47,295 nt of DNA from Candidatus Pacearchaeota archaeon (GCA_018303755.1 JAGVXO010000012.1:1-47295), one strand, 5' to 3'; positions 27,615-36,849 are shown, counted from the stretch's first letter. Notes: a model not told the origin generated them from the letters alone. Made by a program: numbers and translations.

Positions 27615-27911
27615 ATGAATTTCTTGTTTAAAATGGCAAAGGGATATAATGATATAATTAAATGCAAACCCAGAAACAATTTTATCATTGTAAAAGTAAA
27701 TCAAAAGAATACAGAACAACTTAGCTATTTATTCTGCACAAAGATTCATTATTTGCATGATAAAGCAAAAGGTTGTTTTGATCATCATTTAATAATATAT
27801 AATAAAGACAGATTAATTTTCAAGGTCTGGCTTCCAAATTCTGAAAAAGATAGTGAATTTAACAATGTAGAGCAAGCGCTTGAAAGTGTTGGAATGGTGG
27901 TTCAAAAATGA
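27615..27911 (+). CDS. Hypothetical protein, first gene of the AAA operon
   Basis: 98 aa, 4-nt ATGA overlap with the AAA gene; MAKGY start at 27633 is also possible. Confidence 0.5.
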   Translation: MNFLFKMAKGYNDIIKCKPRNNFIIVKVNQKNTEQLSYLFCTKIHYLHDKAKGCFDHHLIIYNKDRLIFKVWLPNSEKDSEFNNVEQALESVGMVVQK

Positions 27912-29428
27912 AACAAGAACTGCAGAAATTTATAAAAGAATCAAATCTCCCTGAAAAGCACAGGCAAACAATCAAGTTTCTCGCAGAATCAATTGAAAAA
28001 GATGCAATAAATGAATTTACCAGCAAAACATTTCTTTTTGACGGAGATCCAGGCATAGGGAAAACTTATTTTGTAGAGAACATAATAACTAAGTTTAATC
28101 TTCCTATTTTATTTCTCGGCCCGTATAAATTTAATCATAAAAGAAGTATGCAATGCAAATCTTTGAAAGAATTATTGGAAAATACAATAAAGAAAAAAGA
28201 GGCAATTGTATTCATAGATGATTTGCAGAACAGCCTTAAAATTGAGTATAACAATGGAGAAATGGTTCTTGCTGATTCTGAAAGAAAACTTTTTTTAAAA
28301 CTATTGGAGCATATAAAAAATTCCAATAAAAGAAAATTCCTGTTTATAACACTGAATGATGAAGATATTTTAGAAGAGTCCTGGATAGACAGGATTGAAA
28401 CAAGAATAGGGCTTGATGCCCCTAAAGAAAAAAGCAAAAAGTTATTTCTTTCTGAAAAATACTCCAAATTTATGAAAAAATCGTTGATTAAAGACGTTGC
28501 TGAAAAAAGCATAGGGTATAATTTCAGGAATATTGATGATCTTGTTAAAATGGCTTACAGAGAAGGAAATGGGATTATTAATAGGGGAAGCATTCAAAAG
28601 GCATTTTCAAGCTATACTCCTACAAGCATGGAAAGATACCATATTATCCACAAGCCAAATTTAAATTTTAAAGATGTTATGGGAAATGAAAAATTGAAGG
28701 GAGAACTCTTTTTTCTTAAACAATATATAAAACATCCAAGATTATTCCAAAAAAATGGGATTGAAAGGTCAAATGTAATGATTTTCTCAGGACCTCCTGG
28801 AACAGGCAAAACTTACATGGCAAAGGCGCTTGCAGGGGAATTGGAAATCCCTCTTGTAAATTTTAATGCAATAAATTTCTTGAGTGGAGGGCCTGTTTTC
28901 GGAGTTTTTCGCATTGCCAAGCTTGCAAGAAAATTCAGGAATTGTGTTATTCTTGTCGATGAATTAGATAAGTTGATAGGGCAGGAAATTCTTTCTGAAG
29001 ATAAAGAAGTGCTTGGAGCACTTGAATCAGAGATTGATGGAGTAAGGGAAAAGACAAATGCAATAATGATATTCACAATGAATAATAAGGCAAGATTTGG
29101 AAGCGCGTTTCATGATAGAATCCCCTGCTTTAACTTTGAATACCCTAATGAATCTGAAAGAAGGATATTTCTCGAAAATAAAATTAAAAAATCAGAAATA
29201 TCCTTTTCCCAGGAGCAAATAAATTGCCTTGTGCGAGAAACAGAAAACAAATCTTACAGGCAAATTGACAAGATATGGAATAATATTTTATTCAGGCTGA
29301 TGGACAAAGAAGACACAGTTATAAAAAACAATAAAATCATGGCAGATAGTCCTGCTCTTGAAGAATCAATAAATGAAACGCTTGGTTTTTTATCAAACTC
29401 AAAAGTAAATTTGACAATGTTTGGATAA
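27908..29428 (+). CDS. Tandem-domain AAA ATPase
   Basis: Two P-loops: FDGDPGIGKTYF...IVFIDDLQ and FSGPPGTGKTYMAKALAGEL...VILVDELDK. Confidence 0.85.
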   Translation: MKQELQKFIKESNLPEKHRQTIKFLAESIEKDAINEFTSKTFLFDGDPGIGKTYFVENIITKFNLPILFLGPYKFNHKRSMQCKSLKELLENTIKKKEAIVFIDDLQNSLKIEYNNGEMVLADSERKLFLKLLEHIKNSNKRKFLFITLNDEDILEESWIDRIETRIGLDAPKEKSKKLFLSEKYSKFMKKSLIKDVAEKSIGYNFRNIDDLVKMAYREGNGIINRGSIQKAFSSYTPTSMERYHIIHKPNLNFKDVMGNEKLKGELFFLKQYIKHPRLFQKNGIERSNVMIFSGPPGTGKTYMAKALAGELEIPLVNFNAINFLSGGPVFGVFRIAKLARKFRNCVILVDELDKLIGQEILSEDKEVLGALESEIDGVREKTNAIMIFTMNNKARFGSAFHDRIPCFNFEYPNESERRIFLENKIKKSEISFSQEQINCLVRETENKSYRQIDKIWNNILFRLMDKEDTVIKNNKIMADSPALEESINETLGFLSNSKVNLTMFG

Positions 29429-29439
29429 TGGGGGAATAA

Positions 29440-29664
29440 ATGGCAGAAATATGCGATATATGTTTAACTGAATTAGAACGATGGAAAGATTATGATAGCA
29501 TGGATTGCAATTTAGAATCTATTTTATGCTTAAAGTGCAAAACAGAGGTAATTCAATTATATAATCAATCTGGAAAAAGCAAATTATTTGAAGAGTGCAT
29601 TGAAGAAGTAAGAAAGCAAAATGATAAAAAGAGGGTCAAGTCAGCAAATGAAAAGCAAAATTGA
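29440..29664 (+). CDS. Small zinc-finger-like protein
   Basis: CDIC...CNLESILCLKC cysteine pairs. Confidence 0.5.
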   Translation: MAEICDICLTELERWKDYDSMDCNLESILCLKCKTEVIQLYNQSGKSKLFEECIEEVRKQNDKKRVKSANEKQN

Positions 29665-29953
29665 AGAGAAATTTTTTAAAGTGTTTATAACTGCAATAAT
29701 TTTAATTTTGTGCTTTGCAATGCTTTATTTTTCAGCAAACTCTTTGCATAGTTATTTTGCAAAATCAGATGAGCAGATATGCCAATTCTCCAATAGTATT
29801 TTGATTAATGGACAATGCCATTTTGAATTCAATAGGGCTATAAGTGAGAAGAGAAATATACTGCTTTTTGCAGGAATTGTTTTTCCTATTTTTTCTTTGC
29901 TATTGCTCTTTTATCTGGCTATAATATTAAAAAAGATGAGGAAAAATGAATAA
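29648..29953 (+). CDS. Small two-TM membrane protein
   Basis: Two hydrophobic helices; ATG at 29648 (MKSKIEEKFF) is a plausible start instead of 29621. Confidence 0.5.
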   Translation: MKSKIEEKFFKVFITAIILILCFAMLYFSANSLHSYFAKSDEQICQFSNSILINGQCHFEFNRAISEKRNILLFAGIVFPIFSLLLLFYLAIILKKMRKNE

Positions 29954-30317
29954 ATTAAAAATCGCCTTCTCAATTTTAATTGCAGTAATTGGTATTCCAT
30001 CAATACTTTTATATGCTTTTTATGACAGCTGGATGGGCGTTATTGGTTTTGGAATTGCCTTATTGGTTTTATTGATAGATAAGGAAATTTTTAAAAATCA
30101 GTATAAAGCAAATGAAGAGAAATTTAGAGATTCTAACAAAAAACTGATTTCGGTGATTTATCCAATTTTATTAATAATTTTTATAATAGTTTTAATTATG
30201 AACCTCGGTTTTGCAATATATTATTTCTACATCTCTAAAATAAAACAAGGGATATTCCTGCTGGAAATTGTTATCTTGCTGATTTTTTCTGTTAAAGATA
30301 TGCTAAAGGATTATTGA
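29946..30317 (+). CDS. Multi-TM membrane protein
   Basis: Four hydrophobic segments; overlaps neighbouring ORFs. Confidence 0.5.
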   Translation: MNKLKIAFSILIAVIGIPSILLYAFYDSWMGVIGFGIALLVLLIDKEIFKNQYKANEEKFRDSNKKLISVIYPILLIIFIIVLIMNLGFAIYYFYISKIKQGIFLLEIVILLIFSVKDMLKDY

Positions 30318-30511
30318 AAATGTTATATGAATGTTCCCGCTGTGGCAAACTCGTTGATGAAGATAATGGCATAATAGTCCATGAGTCAAGTTATTCAATA
30401 TTTCTGCATATTATGAATATGGTTTTTATCTGCAAGAAATGTCTAAGCAGGAAAGGAAGAGAAATATTTGAGAAGGCAAAAACTGCGCCCCACACCCCCA
30501 GAAACCTTTAA
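30314..30511 (+). CDS. Small zinc-ribbon protein
   Basis: CSRCGK...CKKC; ATGA overlap with the upstream gene. Confidence 0.55.
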   Translation: MKMLYECSRCGKLVDEDNGIIVHESSYSIFLHIMNMVFICKKCLSRKGREIFEKAKTAPHTPRNL

Positions 30512-30532
30512 ATATGACTAAAAAGATATAAT
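30510..30532 (+). promoter_or_regulatory. AAATATGACTAAAAAGATATAAT motif upstream of the nucleotidyltransferase gene
   Basis: 22/23 identical to 32795-32817; related half-copy at 30538-30555. Confidence 0.5.
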
Positions 30533-30568
30533 ATTATAACTAAATAGATATAACATAAAAACTGAAGA

Positions 30569-31165
30569 ATGCTGACAAAAACACAGGCAGAAATAATGAA
30601 AATATTTGTTTCAAGAATAGATAAAAAATTCAGTATAAATGAAATTGCTGAACTTTTAAAAAAACCATATGCCCTGATTCATCGCTCAATGCAGGAGCTG
30701 ATAAAAAACAAGGTTATTCTTGCAGATGAAAAAAAACTGCTTTCACTTAATTATAAAGAAAATTTTGCAGAACTTTCTTTTATAGAATCAATAAGGACTA
30801 AAAACTCTCTAACAAAAGACAAATCTGTTTCTTTATTTGTAAATGATTGCCTAAAAGAAATAAGGGAGGACTTTTTCATATTCCTGATATTCGGCTCTTT
30901 TGCAGAAAAAAATAAATTTAACGATTTGGATATAATTGTAATTCTGGATAATCAAAGAAAAATTGAGCAAACTGAGAAAATTATTAAAAATATCGCCTCT
31001 AATTTTTCTTTTAGAATAGATTTGCATGTTTTAAGCGAAGAAAGCGTCTATGAAATGTTTTCAAAAAGAGAGCAAATAAATATTTTAAATGAATCTTTAA
31101 ATAAACATTTGATAGTTTTTGGAGGGGAAAACTATTATAAACTTTTGTCAAACGCCAGAAGATAA
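30569..31165 (+). CDS. wHTH + MNT-type nucleotidyltransferase
   Basis: HTH NEIAELLKKPYALIHRSMQELIKNKVI; FGSFAEKNKFNDLDIIVI (GSX(n)DXD). Confidence 0.75.
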   Translation: MLTKTQAEIMKIFVSRIDKKFSINEIAELLKKPYALIHRSMQELIKNKVILADEKKLLSLNYKENFAELSFIESIRTKNSLTKDKSVSLFVNDCLKEIREDFFIFLIFGSFAEKNKFNDLDIIVILDNQRKIEQTEKIIKNIASNFSFRIDLHVLSEESVYEMFSKREQINILNESLNKHLIVFGGENYYKLLSNARR

Positions 31166-31214
31166 AAATCATACATCAAAACATTTAAATACTATTGTAT
31201 TCTAATTGTAATAC

Positions 31215-31409
31215 ATGAAAATAGAAGATGTGCAGGTGAGAGAGAATAAGGATATTATAATCACTGTAAGAACAACAAGGCAGAATTCAGAATGGCTTAA
31301 AAAGAACAGAATAAGCCCCTCGCTTATGTTTGACAAAGCCATTGAAGAGCTTCAGCAAAAAATAGCAGAAGAGGGATTAAAGAAAGTGGCAACTTGGAAA
31401 GGCAGATAA
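31215..31409 (+). CDS. Small hypothetical protein, possible antitoxin
   Basis: 64 aa between two NTase genes; own TTTAAATACTA promoter. Confidence 0.4.
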   Translation: MKIEDVQVRENKDIIITVRTTRQNSEWLKKNRISPSLMFDKAIEELQQKIAEEGLKKVATWKGR

Positions 31410-31507
31410 TTTCTTATTCAAATTAGGGAATAATTTCAAAAACTTCCCAAAACCAAAACTTACTTCCAGAAAAACCTTTAAATACCAGTATATACTATGT
31501 ATATACT

Positions 31508-32290
31508 ATGGTACAGGAAGAAAAAATAATAAGAAAAGTAAGCGAAATTGGCAACGGCGCTCATATCTTCGCGCCGAGAGAATGGCTTAATGAAGAAGTA
31601 ATCCTTGTTAGAATTCCGAGAAAGAACACTAAAGAAGAAATACTTAAGCTTCTCAGCCCCTATTTAGACAGGGTTATAGCCGTATTCTTATATGGCAGTT
31701 ATGCAAGAAATGAGCAGAATAAGAATTCCGATATGGATATATTTGTAATTTCAAGCGAGAAATTTATTGTAAAAGCAAAGAATATGGAATTTATTATAGT
31801 GCCAGAGGATAAAATTCAAACTGCAAAAAGAATAAATCCTGTTCTATTTTATTCAATGATTAAAGAAGCGGTTCCAATTATAAATTCATCTTATCTTGAA
31901 AGATTAAAAACAGAAAAAGTCAGTTTAAAGAATTTTAAGGAATTTATAGAAGATACAAAAAGAATGATAGCTATCAACAAAGGATTTATAGATCTTGAAA
32001 AACAAGATAAAATTTCAGGAGCTACTATATACTCTTTAATATTAAGATTAAGAGGCGCCTTCATTATTAATTCCCTTCTAAAAGGAAAGAAATATTCTGG
32101 AGAGGAATTTAAAAACTGGCTCATAAAAAACTCAGGAGCAGATTATGAAAAAATTTATAAAATTTACAGAGATATGAGAGATGATAAAATATCTGAAGAA
32201 AAGGCAAATGTAAGTGAGGCAGAATTTTTGTTAAACTTTCTTGCTAAAGAAATCAGTAATTTAAAAAATGAAAAGAAAAAAGAGGCTTGA
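31508..32290 (+). CDS. Nucleotidyltransferase-HEPN fusion-like protein
   Basis: YGSYARNEQNKNSDMDIFVIS NTase motif; helical C-terminal region with LRLRGAFIINSLLKGKKYSGEEF. Confidence 0.65.
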   Translation: MVQEEKIIRKVSEIGNGAHIFAPREWLNEEVILVRIPRKNTKEEILKLLSPYLDRVIAVFLYGSYARNEQNKNSDMDIFVISSEKFIVKAKNMEFIIVPEDKIQTAKRINPVLFYSMIKEAVPIINSSYLERLKTEKVSLKNFKEFIEDTKRMIAINKGFIDLEKQDKISGATIYSLILRLRGAFIINSLLKGKKYSGEEFKNWLIKNSGADYEKIYKIYRDMRDDKISEEKANVSEAEFLLNFLAKEISNLKNEKKKEA

Positions 32291-32453
32291 GAAAGGCATT
32301 GAATCTTTGCAGAAGCAATTAGAAATCCATGAAGAAAAGAAGAAGCAGGCACAAGAAGAGAATTTGCCAGAATTAGTTGATTATTATGAAAAGGAACTAA
32401 AGCAAAAACAGGAAATATTAAGAAAGAAAAAGGAAATTCTGGATAAGCAGTGA
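32268..32453 (+). CDS. Small coiled-coil protein
   Basis: 61 aa Lys/Glu heptad-like; overlaps the upstream gene. Confidence 0.4.
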   Translation: MKRKKRLEKGIESLQKQLEIHEEKKKQAQEENLPELVDYYEKELKQKQEILRKKKEILDKQ

Positions 32454-32501
32454 TTTTTATAGTATGACAAAAAAGATAAACTTTGGATATCTTATCTTTT
32501 T

Positions 32502-32786
32502 ATGGAAAAAGAAAGACCAAAAGGGCCGTTAAAGAGATTAAAAAGCATGTATTTTGCTTTGCATTGCTGGAAATGCAAGAAGTTCGAACTTCCAATGGAA
32601 GAATATAAAAAATTATGCGAAGATAATATACAAAAGATAATAGATGCTCTTGAAATTAAAGAAATGCGATTTAGAGAGTTTAATAATATCATAAAGAACA
32701 CCAATTTCTGCAAATTTGAAAAAAGGGATTTTAGTTCATGCCCAATTTGCGAAAAGTGTGGAATTCCGCAAAAGAGGTTTTGGTAA
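32502..32786 (+). CDS. Small Cys-rich protein
   Basis: CWKCKKFELP...CKFEKRDFSSCPICEKCG. Confidence 0.55.
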   Translation: MEKERPKGPLKRLKSMYFALHCWKCKKFELPMEEYKKLCEDNIQKIIDALEIKEMRFREFNNIIKNTNFCKFEKRDFSSCPICEKCGIPQKRFW

Positions 32787-32794
32787 TCAATATT

Positions 32795-32817
32795 AAATAT
32801 GATTAAAAAGATATAAT
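32795..32817 (+). promoter_or_regulatory. AAATATGATTAAAAAGATATAAT motif, second copy
   Basis: 22/23 identity to 30510-30532. Confidence 0.5.
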
Positions 32818-32854
32818 TCAACAGATTAAAATGCGAAATGCCCCAAATATTTCA

Positions 32855-32870
32855 TTTCGGGAACCCGAAA
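32855..32870. promoter_or_regulatory. Palindrome TTTCGGG-AA-CCCGAAA just upstream of the psmB TATA box
   Basis: 7-bp perfect arms, 2-nt centre, followed by CATTTATAAA. Confidence 0.5.
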
Positions 32871-32998
32871 CATTTATAAACCCCGCGCATTTAACAAGAT
32901 TATAGATTCTTAGGGCGTTAATCAAATAAAATTAAAAGTTTAGATAACTAAGAAAAAATAAAGATACTAAGTCCCTAAGAGTTAATTAAATAATATTG

Positions 32999-33667
32999 AT
33001 GTATAATTTTAAAATGGATGATGAAATAAAAAAGTCTATTCTTAAAACAGGAACAAGCATTGTCGGAATCAAATGTTCTGACGGCGTAGTTTTGGCATCT
33101 GACAGAAAAGTCACAGCAGGAAACATCGTTGTAGGAAAGAATTTCAATAAAATAATTGCAATAAATGACAGAGTTCTCGCAGCAATTACAGGAGGAGTTT
33201 CAGATGCGCAGTTTCTTATGCGCTTAGTTGCAGCAGAGTTGAGGTTAAAAGAATTAAAAGCAAGGCAGGCGCCGAGTGTTGAAGAATCAGCGAGTTTATT
33301 GGCTTATATTACTTTCAGGAACATAAGAACACCTTCAATGATACCCTCAATTGTAGGAACTTTAGTTGCAGGAGTTGATGAAGACGGAAGTGCAAAACTT
33401 TATACTATCGAACCAGCAGGAGCAGTAAGTGAAGTAGAAGATTATGACGCAAATTTCAGCAGCGGTATGCCTTATATCTTGGGTGTCTTGGAAAGAGGAT
33501 ACAAAAAAGACATAAATATCAAGCAAGGAGCGCAGTTAGCTCTTGAATGTCTCAAAGCATCTATTCAGAGAGATACAGGAAGCGGATGCGGAGTTGATGT
33601 TTATACTCTTTCAAAAGACGGCATTAAAAAAGTAATCAGCCAGGAAATAAAAGCGACATACGAATAA
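32999..33667 (+). CDS. psmB: Proteasome beta subunit
   Basis: KTGTSIVGIKCSDGVVLASDRKVTAG; ORF-track start 32996 is a TTG; ATG at 32999 or 33014. Confidence 0.88.
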   Translation: MYNFKMDDEIKKSILKTGTSIVGIKCSDGVVLASDRKVTAGNIVVGKNFNKIIAINDRVLAAITGGVSDAQFLMRLVAAELRLKELKARQAPSVEESASLLAYITFRNIRTPSMIPSIVGTLVAGVDEDGSAKLYTIEPAGAVSEVEDYDANFSSGMPYILGVLERGYKKDINIKQGAQLALECLKASIQRDTGSGCGVDVYTLSKDGIKKVISQEIKATYE

Positions 33668-33708
33668 TCTTAATTTCTTAAAAATGAAAACAAAAAAGGA
33701 ATTCTAAA

Positions 33709-35583
33709 ATGGATATATTAAAAGGCATAACTGACGAACTGCCGAAAGTAATAGTGGACTCTTGTTTCGAAGGTGCGAACATAGTTCTTTATACAAATAA
33801 TCCCGAATTTTTCAGAACAGGCGAGGCTCAGATAAAAGAACTTGTTAATAAATATAAAAAGCGCATAGAATTAAGAGCAGACCAAAAGATTTTTGAGCCA
33901 GAAGAAAAAACAAAAAAAATAATTGAATCAATAATTCCGCAGGATGCAGAGCTTACAAATATAATCTTTGACACTCAGAGAAGTGTTGTTGTTATTGAAG
34001 CAAAAAAACCAGGATTGGTAATTGGAAAACAGGGCTCAATACTTCAGGAAATAAAGGAAAAAACATTATGGATTCCACAAGTTCAAAGAAGCTCGTCTAT
34101 TCCAAGCCAGATTACAGAAAACATAAGAAGTGTTTTATATGCAAATAATAATTACAGAAGAAAATTTCTTAATGATATAGGTGAGAAAATTTACAAGGAC
34201 TGGAGCTCTGATAAAAAAGAGGGATGGGTTAGATTAACTGTTTTAGGAAGCGGAAGGCAGGTTGGAAGAAGCTGTTTTCTTCTTCAGACATCAATGTCAA
34301 AAATTCTTCTTGACTGCGGAATGGATGTTGCAGCGCACGGAAGTGAAAAATTCCCTTATTTTGACATACCAGAATTTGATATTTCTTCAATTGATGCAAT
34401 TATTTTAAGCCACGCACATCTTGACCATTCTGCTTTAGTTCCTTACTTATATAAAATGGGGTACAAAGGTCCGGTTTATATGACTGCACCTACACGAGAT
34501 ATTTCTTCACTTCTTGCATTGGATTTTATCGGAGTTGCATACAAACAGGCATCAGCTCCTATTTTCAGCTCAAAAGAAATAAAAGAAATGGTAAAGCACA
34601 GTATATGCCTTAACTTTAATGAAGTCACAGATATAACTCCAGATATAAGAATTACACTTTATAATTCAGGACATGCATTAGGAAGTTCAATGGTGCATAT
34701 TAACATAGGCAATGGCTCGCATAATTTAGTATATAGTGCTGATATGAAATACTCAAAAACACGCCTTCTCGATCCTGCAATTGCAAATTTTCCGAGAGTA
34801 GAAACTATGATAATCGAATCAACTTATGGGGGAAAAAATGATATAATGCCTCCAAGAGCAGAAGCAGAAGAGCTTTTTATTGATATAATAAAAAAAACAA
34901 TAGAGCGCGAAGGAAAAGTTCTTATTCCAGAACTTGGATTAGGAAGAGCGCAGGAAACAATGCTTATAATAGATGATGCAATAAAGTCAGGAAAATTGCC
35001 AAAAATTCCTGTTTATATAGACGGAATGATATGGGATATTAATGCAATTCACACTGCTTATCCTGATTTTTTAAGCCATTCTGTAAAGCTTCAGGTATTT
35101 CAGGATAATAATCCTTTTGTGTCAGATACTTTTAAGCGGGTTGGTTCACCTACTGAAAGAAAAGAGGTTGTTGAAGGAGGCCCGTGTGTTGTTCTCGCAA
35201 CTTCGGGTATGCTTGTTGGTGGTGCATCTGTTGAGTATTTCAAGCATTTTGCAGGCAACTCCAGAAATTCGATTGTGTTTGTATGTTATCAGGGTGTTGG
35301 AAGTTTGGGAAGGCAGGTTCAGGAAGGGCTGAAAGAATATCATTCAGACCAAGGAGATGTTGCACAGGTTAATTTAGAAATTCATAAAATAGACGGCTTC
35401 AGTGCGCACGCAGGAAGAACAGAGTTATTGAATTTTGTGAGAAATTGCAAGCCAAAGCCAAAAAGAGTTATAGTAAATCACGGCGAAGTTTCAAAGTCAT
35501 TGGATTTGGCAAGTACAATTTACAAAATTGAAAGAATCGAAACAAATGTTCCGCGCAATCTCGAGACGATTAGGCTGAAGTAA
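33709..35583 (+). CDS. KH + beta-CASP termination factor/nuclease (aCPSF1/FttA)
   Basis: N-terminal KH; LSHAHLDHSALVPYLYKMGYKGPVYMT; ATSGMLVGGASVEYFKH; GFSAHAGR. Confidence 0.93.
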   Translation: MDILKGITDELPKVIVDSCFEGANIVLYTNNPEFFRTGEAQIKELVNKYKKRIELRADQKIFEPEEKTKKIIESIIPQDAELTNIIFDTQRSVVVIEAKKPGLVIGKQGSILQEIKEKTLWIPQVQRSSSIPSQITENIRSVLYANNNYRRKFLNDIGEKIYKDWSSDKKEGWVRLTVLGSGRQVGRSCFLLQTSMSKILLDCGMDVAAHGSEKFPYFDIPEFDISSIDAIILSHAHLDHSALVPYLYKMGYKGPVYMTAPTRDISSLLALDFIGVAYKQASAPIFSSKEIKEMVKHSICLNFNEVTDITPDIRITLYNSGHALGSSMVHINIGNGSHNLVYSADMKYSKTRLLDPAIANFPRVETMIIESTYGGKNDIMPPRAEAEELFIDIIKKTIEREGKVLIPELGLGRAQETMLIIDDAIKSGKLPKIPVYIDGMIWDINAIHTAYPDFLSHSVKLQVFQDNNPFVSDTFKRVGSPTERKEVVEGGPCVVLATSGMLVGGASVEYFKHFAGNSRNSIVFVCYQGVGSLGRQVQEGLKEYHSDQGDVAQVNLEIHKIDGFSAHAGRTELLNFVRNCKPKPKRVIVNHGEVSKSLDLASTIYKIERIETNVPRNLETIRLK

Positions 35584-35988
35584 TCAGGCAATTAATCTAT
35601 CTGCTTCTTCTGGATTAATTATCCTTATTCCAAGATATTCTTTGAGTTTTAACAGGTGATTGTCCTGGCTTATAATGAAATCTGCTTTTTCAGCTATTGC
35701 AGCTTCTAGAAATTTATTGTCCTCTAAATCTTCTTGAATAATGTCTAATTTTTCAAATGATTCCACAATTAAAGAATTGCTGATAATAAGATTTTTCCAC
35801 CTCTCTATGATTTCTTCATCAATTTGAATTTTAAAGTTTTTTAATGTATCAATTAATTCTTCAATAATTTCCATAGAAGCGATTAATATGAATTTTTCTT
35901 ATCTCCATTTATCTATAATCTGAGAGCAAAAATTGCCTTCCCAAAATATTCCAGAGAGAAATACATTCGTATCTAAAACTATCCTCAT
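35584..35988 (-). pseudogene. vapC: VapC-like PIN toxin interrupted by an in-frame TAA
   Basis: MRIVLDTNVFLSGIFWEGNFCSQIIDKWR*EKFILIASMEIIEELIDTL...KADFIISQDNHLLKL; stop at 35899-35901. Confidence 0.75.
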
Positions 35989-36245
35989 TTTTTTCTTGCT
36001 TTTTTTATGGCTTCTTCTACATCTGTTTCTCTTATCCCTTTTGTTTTTGCAAATTCTCTTGTTCTCTTTAGCAATTTTTCAAATCCTGCAAAAGAAGGCA
36101 TTTCAACTTTTTTCAGAATAATAGTGCTGTCTTCTCCAATTACTATAAACTTCTCCCCCTCTTGTATTCTAAGCCTGTCTCGTAATCTTTGTGGTATGAC
36201 TATCTGCCCTCTTGAACTCATGCTTGTTATTTCAATATTTTCCAT
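35985..36245 (-). CDS. vapB: AbrB-type antitoxin
   Basis: ITSMSSRGQIVIPQRLRDRLRIQEGEKFIVIGE; 4-nt overlap with the PIN gene. Confidence 0.85.
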   Translation of the reverse strand: MENIEITSMSSRGQIVIPQRLRDRLRIQEGEKFIVIGEDSTIILKKVEMPSFAGFEKLLKRTREFAKTKGIRETDVEEAIKKARKK

Positions 36246-36390
36246 TTTATTTTTAGGATTATTTAATTGCTACTATAAATTTATCTTACCAGTAAGAATA
36301 TCTTATTTATAAACCTTTTGGTTTTGTGGGGATTTTTAAAATAATTCAAATCATACAAATCTTTTTAACCTATAAAATGCTCTTCTATTT

Positions 36391-36831
36391 ATGAGTGGTG
36401 ATTCAAGGACATATTATCCTGAAGATCTTTCAGACTTATCGCTTGATTGTGCATGTGAAGTTGATTGGTTTCTTCAGGGAAAATCAGAAGGTTTTGGTAA
36501 ATCCAAAGAACTTGCAGGAATTTTAGAAAAACACCAGTTAAAAGATGGAGACAATTTTGGCACTACTTCTGCATTATTTGAGGTCTATTGGCCTTTGCAT
36601 CTTGCTATGAAAAAAGGTTCTGAAAAAAAATTAAAGGGATATGAAGAATTGGCACTTAAAATGAGATTGTTCAGATATGAGCTTGAAGATGTTATTGAAG
36701 GAAGAAGAAATCCAGATGTTTCCAGAGATGCTGAAGCATTATTTGATATTTCAAAATTCTTATGCAGTTTATCCCACGAGTTTACTAATTTGTATTGTCA
36801 AATGCATGTGGAATATTGTTTTGCTGCATAG
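36391..36831 (+). CDS. Hypothetical protein
   Basis: 146 aa ORF with promoter-like upstream sequence. Confidence 0.5.
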   Translation: MSGDSRTYYPEDLSDLSLDCACEVDWFLQGKSEGFGKSKELAGILEKHQLKDGDNFGTTSALFEVYWPLHLAMKKGSEKKLKGYEELALKMRLFRYELEDVIEGRRNPDVSRDAEALFDISKFLCSLSHEFTNLYCQMHVEYCFAA

Positions 36832-36849
36832 TTTTTTAGTGTTGCTTAA

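Noticed and set aside
32855-32870. Intrinsic terminator
   Set aside because: Two-nt centre with no U-tract, positioned directly upstream of a TATA box; better explained as a palindromic operator
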